Assembly: GCA_043797305.1 (NCBI GenBank)
Contig: JAZDPW010000034.1
Coordinates: forward strand, 1 to 52,700
DNA length: 52,700 bases
Direction of reading: 5' to 3'
DNA from: CAZGHF01 sp043797305
GTDB lineage: Bacteria > Patescibacteriota > Minisyncoccia > UBA6257 > GWB1-50-10
Position numbers and translations under genes: made by a program
Notes under the pieces: generated by a model
What the model was told of the DNA's origin: nothing
The model's database searches: none
Seen by the model: the letters and a program-made list of their open reading frames with translations, nothing else
Part shown: piece after piece, positions 24,179 through 30,373 of the stretch
Position numbering within the stretch: the first letter of the stretch is position 1
How the letters are laid out: every line of letters begins with the position of its first letter

Positions 24179-24787
24179 TTATCTCGCGTAAAACTGACCG
24201 ACCAAGTTGAGATTAAAAGAAGCGTTGATTTCTCCGAGTTTCGGATTTTCTATACATTCGCCTTTCAAGTTCTCCTTGTCAAGCTTCAACCAGGAAGGCG
24301 GTTCATACTGCTTAAGCTTCATTCCCAGTTCCTCGAACATTTTCCCGCCTCGCGACTCGGTGCGAATCGAAATTACGTCTCCAATTTTAACACTATAGGA
24401 AGGAATTGTCACTTTGCGGCCGTTAACGGTGATGTGGCCGTGCGAAATAATCTGCCTCGCCACTCTCGGCGACGCCGCCAAACCCAACAGATACGTAACT
24501 CTATCAAGCCGTTTTTCGAGAATAACAAGCGCCTTCTCGAGCGGCCCCTGGAAAAGGTTTCTCATCTGCCTGTTGTTGAGGCCGTAAGTTATCTGAATTT
24601 TCTGCTTTTCCTGAAGCTGTCTCCCAAACTCGGAAATGCTGCGCCGGCGGCGGGACTGACCGTGAACGCCCGGCCGGTAAGGACGGCGAATCATCACGCA
24701 CTTAGGGCTCGAACACCGCTCCGCTTTTATGAAAAGCCGTGTCCCAAGCGATCTTTCTTTTTTTTCTTTAATTCTTTTCATGTTCAA
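24179..24787 (-). CDS. rpsD: Ribosomal protein uS4
   Basis: Primary 16S-binding protein. It is 202 aa. The N-terminus carries CSSPKC (two Cys rather than a full zinc knuckle), then RRPYRPGVHGQSRRRRSISEFGRQLQEKQKI. An S4 RNA-binding domain follows (LEKRLDRVTYLLGLAASPRVARQIISHGHITVNGRKV, residues about 94-130). Two Met codons lie at the start (MNMKR); either 24787 or 24781 could initiate. Confidence 0.96.
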   Translation of the reverse strand: MNMKRIKEKKERSLGTRLFIKAERCSSPKCVMIRRPYRPGVHGQSRRRRSISEFGRQLQEKQKIQITYGLNNRQMRNLFQGPLEKALVILEKRLDRVTYLLGLAASPRVARQIISHGHITVNGRKVTIPSYSVKIGDVISIRTESRGGKMFEELGMKLKQYEPPSWLKLDKENLKGECIENPKLGEINASFNLNLVGQFYAR

Positions 24788-24794
24788 ATATTTT

Positions 24795-25247
24795 CTAAAC
24801 TCTTCTTGCCTTTTTGGATCTTGGACCGTTATGCGGAATCGGGGTCATGTCTTTGATGGATAAAATGTTCAATCCTTTGGCAGCAAGGGAACGAAGGGCG
24901 GAGTCGCGGCCGGCGCCGACTCCTTTCACAAAAACTTCGATTTTGAACGGGCCGGAACGGCTAAGCTTCTCTGAAATGGCTTCCGCCACTTTGGAAGCGG
25001 CGAAAGGCGTAGATTTTTTGGGACCGGAAAATCCCAAACTGCCGGCCGACATCCAGGCAATAACATTGCCCTTTTCATCGGTCGCGGTAATCATCGTGTT
25101 GTTGTACGAGGCCTGGATGTAAATCCGGCCGCTCTCATATTTCCCCTTCGGCGCAACGCTCTTTTTTTCGGCAACCGCTCCTTCGGACGCTTGGGGTTCC
25201 TTTACAACCTCCTCTTTTGTTTTTTCGATGACTTTTTTCTTTCCCAT
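24795..25247 (-). CDS. rpsK: Ribosomal protein uS11
   Basis: Platform protein of the small subunit. It is 150 aa with a Lys/Glu-rich extension of about 35 residues that standard S11 (about 129 aa) lacks. The core begins GRIYIQASYNNTMITATDEKGNVIAWMSAGSLGF, then AASKVAEAISEKLSRSG, VFVKGVGAGRDSALRSLAAKGL and the basic end IPHNGPRSKKARRV. Confidence 0.96.
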   Translation of the reverse strand: MGKKKVIEKTKEEVVKEPQASEGAVAEKKSVAPKGKYESGRIYIQASYNNTMITATDEKGNVIAWMSAGSLGFSGPKKSTPFAASKVAEAISEKLSRSGPFKIEVFVKGVGAGRDSALRSLAAKGLNILSIKDMTPIPHNGPRSKKARRV

Positions 25248-25256
25248 AATCAGGTT

Positions 25257-25640
25257 TTATCTGAGTTCAACTTTTCTCTTTCCGCTTCCGGCGGTTTTTC
25301 TGACATTCCCGCGCACCGTTCTGGAATTGCTTTTGGTTCTCTGACCCCGCACCGGCAACTTTCTCGTATGCCTCATGCCCCGATAGGCCTTGATGTCTTT
25401 CAGGCGGTTAATGTTCTGCTTTACGACTTGTCGCAACTCACCCTCGATTTTGTAATTTTTCTCGATGACGGACTGGATTCTGTTCGTGTCTTCTCCGGTC
25501 AAGTCCTTGGTCCGCTTATCGGGGTCGATTTTTGCCTCGGCCAAAATCCGCAAAGCCGAAATCCGACCGACGCCATAAAGGTAAGTCAGGGCAATGCCTA
25601 TCTTTTTTTCATCGGGTATGTTTATTCCAGTGATTCTCAT
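25257..25640 (-). CDS. rpsM: Ribosomal protein uS13
   Basis: Head protein of the small subunit that contacts P-site tRNA and the B1 bridges. It is 127 aa. It opens MRITGINIPDEKKIGIALTYLYGVG, has the helix-hairpin-helix region and the AYRGMRHTRKLPVRGQRTKSNSRTVRG hallmark, and ends in a basic tail. Ten bases separate it from rpsK and eight from rpmJ. Confidence 0.97.
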   Translation of the reverse strand: MRITGINIPDEKKIGIALTYLYGVGRISALRILAEAKIDPDKRTKDLTGEDTNRIQSVIEKNYKIEGELRQVVKQNINRLKDIKAYRGMRHTRKLPVRGQRTKSNSRTVRGNVRKTAGSGKRKVELR

Positions 25641-25648
25641 GATTCAAA

Positions 25649-25762
25649 TTAACCTTGTCTTTGCTTGTGTTTGGGGTTTTTGCAAATGACATAAATACAC
25701 CCGTGACGGCGGACAATCTTGCAACTATTGCAGATTTTTTTAACTGAAGCTCTTACCTTCAT
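25649..25762 (-). CDS. rpmJ: Ribosomal protein bL36
   Basis: A 37-residue zinc-ribbon protein of the large subunit. The translation begins MKVRASVKKICNSCK and continues IVRRHGCIYVICKNPKHKQRQG. The zinc ligands are Cys11, Cys14 and Cys27 with His33, the usual CCCH set. It sits between rpsM and infA as expected, but is separated from infA by 315 bases instead of a few. The start codon lies two bases downstream of the hairpin element at 25765-25818. Confidence 0.96.
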   Translation of the reverse strand: MKVRASVKKICNSCKIVRRHGCIYVICKNPKHKQRQG

Positions 25763-25764
25763 GC

Positions 25765-25818
25765 CAATGTTGTTAAAATTTACAAGCCCAACGCGCAGTA
25801 AATTTTACCACAACATTG
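25765..25818 (-). promoter_or_regulatory. Leader hairpin/extended -10 element upstream of rpmJ
   Basis: Two 9-bp stem segments: caatgttgt (25765-25773) with acaacattg (25810-25818), and aaaatttac (25775-25783) with gtaaatttt (25798-25806). They are separated by an asymmetric t versus acc loop. Read on the minus strand, the upstream arm contains the extended -10 TGGTAAAAT. The same plan with compensating base changes occurs before alaS (32083-32136). Confidence 0.7.
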
Positions 25819-26077
25819 AGCACTTCTTCGAGCTCATCGAGTCTGAAGACTCATCAGACGTTCGTCCCGAGGACTCAGTCCCGAGGGAGTCTGAACGACC
25901 TGAGAATCTCTCAGAACCGAAAGTCTGAGTCAAACCGAAGAGTTACTTTCCTCAAATTCAAAAGGTAATCCTTCGACAAGCTCAGGTCTTCGACTCCGAG
26001 AGTCTCAGACTCGAGGAGATAAGGTTTGCTGACTAAATTTTCTGCGTCCTCCGAACTTGAAAATTTAGAGCAAGCCC
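25819..26077. other. Repeat-rich gap between infA and rpmJ
   Basis: No gene is seen. The segment is made of short overlapping inverted repeats built from gagtc/gactc and cgag/ctcg words (25828-25930), a ccttcgacaagctcagg-type repeat (about 25971-25988), and a 10-bp hairpin ctaaattttc (26033-26042) with gaaaatttag (26059-26068) just downstream of infA. Confidence 0.6.
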
Positions 26078-26293
26078 TTACATCCTTCTTATAATCCGGC
26101 CTCGCCTGTCGTTCAACGCCGGCATTTCAATTACGACTCTGTCACCGGGAATTACCCGAATGTAATTGATTTTCATCTTACCGGCCAAGTGGGCTAAAAC
26201 CTCGCCGCCATCGGCAAGCTTTACTCTAAAGAGCAAGCCCGGTAATGCTTCCTCCACGACGCCTTCTTTTTGTATGCCTTTGTCTTGTTTCAT
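26078..26293 (-). CDS. infA: Translation initiation factor IF-1
   Basis: Binds the A site during initiation; an OB-fold protein of 71 aa. Family marks: GVVEEALPGLLFRVKLADG, VLAHLAGKMKINYIRVIPGDRVVIEM and the C-terminal RRGRIIRR. It has its own promoter and heads the ribosomal block, though rpmJ follows only after a 315-base repeat-rich gap. Confidence 0.96.
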   Translation of the reverse strand: MKQDKGIQKEGVVEEALPGLLFRVKLADGGEVLAHLAGKMKINYIRVIPGDRVVIEMPALNDRRGRIIRRM

Positions 26294-26312
26294 CAGGCGA
26301 TGTCAGTTTGAA

Positions 26313-26341
26313 ATCTTAACAAAATAGGCAAAATAAGTCAA
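26313..26341 (-). promoter_or_regulatory. infA promoter
   Basis: On the minus strand TTGACT (26341-26336), a 17-base spacer and TAAGAT (26318-26313) precede the infA ATG by 19 bases. It overlaps the last codons of the upstream baseplate-J-like gene. Confidence 0.65.
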
Positions 26342-28017
26342 TTGAGGATTATTTTCACCTTGTCGGGATTTGCCGGCACCTCTTGAACCCAAAAGGGCCA
26401 AAGAGAGATATTCGCCCGTTCCAGGCCGGAGAGAAAAAAGACGGTTTTCCTCAATTCTTCCTCGTTCTGCCCGGCAAATTCCCGTTTCAGTTCTTCAACG
26501 TCGAGATTCGGCTCAAAGACCACTTTGCCCTCAACCGGGAAAACCATCGAAGTTTTTTCGAAATCTATTCGCGGTTCGCCGTAACTCATCACAAACTCTT
26601 TTACCCTGGTATTGGAATCAACGGTCTTCACAGCGTCGGAAACAACGGCTTCTTCGAGCATTTTTTCCTCAAAAACGAGGTAACGAAGCTCCGCCTCGGC
26701 AAAAACGCGGAAACTGCCCGCTTCGCCCGCGGAGCGAGGCAAGTCCTCACTCCCGGCTGTTTCGATTTTTTCGTTCAAAACCTCAAACTCCCGGGCGTCG
26801 GGAAAAACCTTGAACTTGTCGGAGAGCAAAATAAGGACTTGAGCCTCGAGAACGCCTTCCAAATCCGAAAGCAGTTTTGCTTTTCCTTTACTGATGTCCT
26901 CTTCCGTCGGCACGGCCTCTTCTCCCACAAATCCGCCGCTCATCGCCTCTTCGGAATCGGCATAAAAACCTTCGTACCGCGGGTCGCCTTTAAACCCCGG
27001 AATCCGCCAGTGCTTTTCCGGTCCGATGTTGTAATCATTTCCGGCTTCGTCGGCCGTAACCCTGACATTGATTTTGAAAGGAACGATTTTTCCGTTTTCA
27101 ATCTTCGCGCCGGGAATGGTTACACGCTCGGCAAGACGGAAAATTTTCCCGCTCGGAGAAACAAACCGGGTCGTCGCAACGAGGACCTGAGATTCGGAGC
27201 TGTAAGCGTTGTAAACCGTAAGGATGCCTCCCGCTTTTCTTTCAACTTTTTCCCGGCCGGAAGCGGGAAAACTCAAGCTCAGATTCCCCTTCGCCTTCAG
27301 GAGCTCGGCGGGAAGAATCACTTCCGTTCCTTCGGCCGAAGCGACTTGGTGCTTACTCGTCGCCTCCACTTCGTAAGCGAAGGTGACTGGAACTTTTTTA
27401 AGAATCATCTCCACGGTTGCTTTGGGCAAAACGCGGTTCGCGACAAACATACCGCCCAAAACAACAAGAACCAAGAGAGCGAAAGAAAAGGTTCTTTTCA
27501 AAACCCGGTGCCTTTTGTTGTTTCGGAAAGCCTTTTTCGCCTCAACCGGCATAACTATTTTCTTCGGCTCAATGTATATTTCTTCGTTCCGCCCCAAAAA
27601 TTCTTTGGGGCGAGGCTCGCCTCCTCCGGAGGCGGCAACCCTTTCTTCTACTTCCTCTTCCTCCACTATCTTTTCCTCAACGCTTGCCGCCGGCATCTTT
27701 TTGAACACTGGCCTCGGTAAAATGTCGGAAATAATTCTTTCTCTTTGCCTGAAAACCGGGTTAAAAGCCTTGATTTTGGCAAGGGACGCGAGCTCGAGAA
27801 TCCTATCGTCAACCGATTCAACGTGGAGCTCCTTATCGGCCGTCGAACTCTCTCTTTTCAGAACGTGGAAATTACTGACCGACGAAGCCAAAACCGAATC
27901 GCGGGGAATGTTCAAAACAACGATATGGCTCCTGGCTTCAATGAGCCGATGGACGGCAACATCGAGATCTTCGTTTTTATCGAGAAAGAATTTCTTTTCT
28001 GTTTTCATCCCCCACAT
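26338..28017 (-). CDS. Baseplate-J-like single-pass membrane protein
   Basis: A 559-aa protein of a type common in parcubacterial genomes. The N-terminal 100 residues form a soluble alpha/beta region (HIVVLNIPRDSVLASS). There is one membrane helix at about 175-195 (SFALLVLVVLGGMFVANRV), then a large outer beta-rich domain. This includes GGILTVYNAYSSESQVLVATTRFVSPSGKIFRL and VRVTADEAGNDYNIGP, which resemble gp47/baseplate J segments. Whether it serves a contractile or surface structure is unknown; no phage genes are nearby. The start may be 28017 or the in-frame ATG at 28008, which lies in the inverted repeat flanking the GIY-YIG gene. Confidence 0.7.
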   Translation of the reverse strand: MWGMKTEKKFFLDKNEDLDVAVHRLIEARSHIVVLNIPRDSVLASSVSNFHVLKRESSTADKELHVESVDDRILELASLAKIKAFNPVFRQRERIISDILPRPVFKKMPAASVEEKIVEEEEVEERVAASGGGEPRPKEFLGRNEEIYIEPKKIVMPVEAKKAFRNNKRHRVLKRTFSFALLVLVVLGGMFVANRVLPKATVEMILKKVPVTFAYEVEATSKHQVASAEGTEVILPAELLKAKGNLSLSFPASGREKVERKAGGILTVYNAYSSESQVLVATTRFVSPSGKIFRLAERVTIPGAKIENGKIVPFKINVRVTADEAGNDYNIGPEKHWRIPGFKGDPRYEGFYADSEEAMSGGFVGEEAVPTEEDISKGKAKLLSDLEGVLEAQVLILLSDKFKVFPDAREFEVLNEKIETAGSEDLPRSAGEAGSFRVFAEAELRYLVFEEKMLEEAVVSDAVKTVDSNTRVKEFVMSYGEPRIDFEKTSMVFPVEGKVVFEPNLDVEELKREFAGQNEEELRKTVFFLSGLERANISLWPFWVQEVPANPDKVKIILN

Positions 28018-28303
28018 AATTTACACAGACAGAGAGTGACTCAATCTCTCTTTGAGTCGGCGCAGACCTTGTTTGTGCAATTTAAGCTGATGCTCTCGAC
28101 GAAAAGCATCTTGTTTTGAGGTATAACCCTCGAAATAGATAAGTTTCCAAGGTAGATACTTCTTGGTGTGGTAGGATTTTTCCTGATTATGTTCTTTCAC
28201 TCTCTTCTCCAGGTTAGAGGTACATCCTACATATAGGGTTTTGTTTTCCATTGATTGCAACATATATACGTAGAACATAATCAGTGTAAGTTATGTGGGG
28301 GAT
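28007..28303. repeat. Inverted repeat pair enclosing the GIY-YIG gene
   Basis: The 20-base arm 28007-28026 (atcccccacataatttacac) and the arm 28284-28303 are reverse complements with one mismatch. They tightly flank the 85-codon GIY-YIG gene. The outer part of each arm, cccccacataa, recurs as an intact palindrome at 44436-44467. Confidence 0.75.
28021..28278 (-). CDS. Small GIY-YIG nuclease-domain protein
   Basis: An 85-aa stand-alone GIY-YIG domain of the UvrC-N/YhbQ type. The two strands are FYVYMLQS and LYVGCTSN (VYM and YVG correspond to GIY and YIG), with the catalytic Arg in NLEKRVKEHN and the metal-binding Glu in FRREHQLKLHK. Such proteins may be DNA repair or mobile-element nucleases. 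The gene sits inside a 20-base inverted repeat, hinting at mobility. Confidence 0.9.
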   Translation of the reverse strand: MFYVYMLQSMENKTLYVGCTSNLEKRVKEHNQEKSYHTKKYLPWKLIYFEGYTSKQDAFRREHQLKLHKQGLRRLKERLSHSLSV

Positions 28304-28316
28304 TCATGGCTTGTGA

Positions 28317-29456
28317 TTAGGGTTTTGCGGTGAGCCACCTCGCCCGGCGGGCAAGAAGGTCGTTCAAAAATCCGTACTGGGGCGGGAAATAAACGTGAGT
28401 GACAAAAGCGAGAACGTTGTCAGTGTTCAAAAACGGCGCGCTTTCCCGATTTATTATAACACCATAACCCTGCCCCGTAAGCAAATCCCTGAAATTGATG
28501 AGCCTAATCCGGGACCCAAAGAATCTGCCAAGAAACCTGGACGGTAGGTTCAGGCTAAGACACGGGCCGGCTTGCCGACTCCGCTCCCTTGATTTGGGAA
28601 GAAGCTTCAACAAATCCTCGATTTCTTCCTTAATCATTCCTTCTATCGCTTTCTTAATCTTGCCGGCGGGAGGTTCTTTGTCGAAAGAGAGGAGAATTTC
28701 GAGGGCGGTATCGGCGGAAACACCGAAAAAGGCGGCTATTTTCCTCAAAATCAAGCCGCTCCCCCACGGCAGGGCCTTGAAATGAATCCAATCCTCTTCA
28801 CCGTTTGCGAAAACGTGAGTAACTTTGTCGCCGACAAAGGCAAAATAATCGGAGGGCGAGGGAATCGAGAGCCCGAGAACCGCGCCGCCTTCAACGAGAA
28901 TTTTTTCCCGCCCCCAATTTTCCATTTTTTCGATGAGCGCTTTCTGGTTCCGATGGATGAAAGTCCCCCGGTAGCGAAAACAAAGATTCGCGCCTTTAAA
29001 GCCCTGCGGATTGAAAACCCGGTAAGAGCCCAAGGAAACTTCTCTTATTTCGGCGTCGGCGAGAATCAAATCCATGTCACCACACCCTAGTTTTTTCGAA
29101 ACCGTGCTCCGGTAACGACTCAAAAATTCCCAAAGACCCCGAAAAACGAGACTATCGATCTCGGTTTCGTTTATCGGCTCGTCCGGCTCGTTCCTTTTGA
29201 GATGAATCACGCTCTCGACCGTAACGGCTTTTTCCGAACCGACGGCCAAAATCACCTTGTCGACCGGGAAAAGAGGTTTTTTGATTTCTTCAAAGTTTTT
29301 TACGAAGTCGGTGCCGTAAACTTTTATTTTTTTATCCTTGCTTCTGATTTTCGCCCTGGTCACGCCAAAACCGGAGACAAGCTCCTCGACAACCAAAAAA
29401 GACTCCTGCTCGCTTTTTGGCAGTTTCTTCAACTTATCGAAAAGCTCGCCAATCAC
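28317..29456 (-). CDS. FtsA-like actin-fold protein (tentative)
   Basis: A 379-aa protein. Segments fit FtsA/PilM-like ATPases: an early alternating pattern AVGSEKAVTVESVIHLKRNEPDEPINETEIDSL, then an SHS2-like stretch REVSLGSYRVFNPQGFKGANLCFRYRGTFI, where FtsA has the 1C domain, and ILVEGGAVLGL, which may be a phosphate-type loop. The classical N-terminal GlyAspThr phosphate loop is not obvious. The start is GTG, seven bases after a TATACT box, so leaderless. A divisome role is inferred only; another actin-fold function is possible. Confidence 0.45.
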   Translation of the reverse strand: MIGELFDKLKKLPKSEQESFLVVEELVSGFGVTRAKIRSKDKKIKVYGTDFVKNFEEIKKPLFPVDKVILAVGSEKAVTVESVIHLKRNEPDEPINETEIDSLVFRGLWEFLSRYRSTVSKKLGCGDMDLILADAEIREVSLGSYRVFNPQGFKGANLCFRYRGTFIHRNQKALIEKMENWGREKILVEGGAVLGLSIPSPSDYFAFVGDKVTHVFANGEEDWIHFKALPWGSGLILRKIAAFFGVSADTALEILLSFDKEPPAGKIKKAIEGMIKEEIEDLLKLLPKSRERSRQAGPCLSLNLPSRFLGRFFGSRIRLINFRDLLTGQGYGVIINRESAPFLNTDNVLAFVTHVYFPPQYGFLNDLLARRARWLTAKP

Positions 29457-29472
29457 TATTTAGAGTATAACC

Positions 29473-30018
29473 CTAACGTATTAGCGCCACAATGCTTGAA
29501 GGCTTTTTGTTCCGTTTCCCCCCATCGAGATAAAAATCGACTTTGGGGCCGAAATATTTTTTCGCTTCGGCGATTGTTTTTGCCGGCGACTTGCCCGAGG
29601 GGTTGGCTGAAGGAGCAATAAGCGGACCGGTCTTCTTCAGGAGTTCGCGAAGCCGTTTACTTTTCGGCAGACGAAAGGCAATTGAATTCTTGCCGCGGTG
29701 AAGGTAGGAAAATTTTTTGCTCTCACACGGCAGAATCACACTCACGGGTCCCGTCCCCTTGACGCGGCTCGGGGTAAACCAAAGCGCTTTTAGGATTTTT
29801 AAGTGTTCCTGGCTTGCCTTCACGCCGAATTTTTTCAAATCATAAGGAGATGCGATTAAAACGATAAACGGCTTGTTTTTCTCGCGTTTCCTTACCAGAT
29901 AAATTCTCTCCACTGCCGGACGGGAGAGAGCTAACCCGACCAGACCGTAAAGGGTATCGGTCGGCATCACTCCAATACCGCCTTTTTCAAGGATTTTTGC
30001 GATTTCTCCGGTTGTCAT
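29473..30018 (-). CDS. tsaC: L-threonylcarbamoyladenylate synthase (Sua5/YrdC family)
   Basis: Makes threonylcarbamoyl-AMP for t6A37 modification of ANN-decoding tRNAs. It is 181 aa, the YrdC-domain length. Marks: GGIGVMPTDTLYGLVGLALSRPAVERIYLVRKREKNKPFIVLI (KxR plus substrate site) and GPLIAPSANPSGKSPAKTI. The ATG at 30018 lies six bases after TATAAT (30030-30025), so the transcript should be leaderless. It diverges from the TrpR-like gene. Confidence 0.95.
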   Translation of the reverse strand: MTTGEIAKILEKGGIGVMPTDTLYGLVGLALSRPAVERIYLVRKREKNKPFIVLIASPYDLKKFGVKASQEHLKILKALWFTPSRVKGTGPVSVILPCESKKFSYLHRGKNSIAFRLPKSKRLRELLKKTGPLIAPSANPSGKSPAKTIAEAKKYFGPKVDFYLDGGKRNKKPSSIVALIR

Positions 30019-30024
30019 TTATCC

Positions 30025-30030
30025 ATTATA
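30025..30030 (-). promoter_or_regulatory. -10 box of the tsaC leaderless promoter
   Basis: TATAAT on the minus strand with a TTGTTG box 18 bases further upstream; six bases separate the -10 from the ATG. It lies next to the palindrome at 30058-30083, so the regulator bound there could also affect tsaC. Confidence 0.6.
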
Positions 30031-30057
30031 CCCTCGTATCTTAACTTTCAACAACGG

Positions 30058-30083
30058 GGGTGGTATACTTTAGTATACCACCC
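30058..30083. promoter_or_regulatory. 26-bp perfect palindrome, probable operator of the TrpR-like gene
   Basis: Arms gggtggtatact (30058-30069) and its exact reverse complement (30072-30083) are separated by tt. The right arm touches the ATG at 30084. A -10-like TATACT (30064-30069) is inside, so protein binding would block initiation. Confidence 0.75.
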
Positions 30084-30365
30084 ATGTCGAGAACCAGCAG
30101 GAAAAATTTCGGCAAGGACCTGAAGAACAAGATTTGGAAGACTTTCTGGGCGGAAGCGGAAAAGTCAAAAAAAACCGGCCCGGCGGATTTTCTTTTAAAA
30201 TTCCTCACCGAAGAAGAAAAAACGATTCTGGAAAAGAGACTGGCGGCGGTTTATTTCCTGAAACAGGGCGAGAGTTTGAGAGAAACGAGCAAGAAAGCCG
30301 ATGTCGCCAAAAAAACCGTGATTTTCATCAAGCGCGGTTTGAAGAAAACGAACTACAAAAAATAG
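30084..30365 (+). CDS. TrpR/YerC-family helix-turn-helix regulator
   Basis: I start at ATG 30084 (MSRTSRKNFGKD), right after the palindrome; this gives 93 aa, matching TrpR/YerC length. The all-helical pattern WAEAEKSKKTGPADFLLKFLTEEEKTILEKRLAAVYFLKQGESLRETSKKADVAKKTVIFIKRGLKK fits the family, with a recognition helix near residues 68-85. In E. coli TrpR binds tryptophan; here the ligand, if any, is unknown. The neighbouring palindrome suggests autoregulation. Confidence 0.82.
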   Translation: MSRTSRKNFGKDLKNKIWKTFWAEAEKSKKTGPADFLLKFLTEEEKTILEKRLAAVYFLKQGESLRETSKKADVAKKTVIFIKRGLKKTNYKK

Positions 30366-30373
30366 CCCGTTTT

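Noticed and set aside
26383..27720. 445-codon plus-strand frame opposite the baseplate-J-like gene
   Set aside because: It has no start signals and a composition typical of an antisense shadow; the minus-strand gene has a membrane helix and family-like segments.
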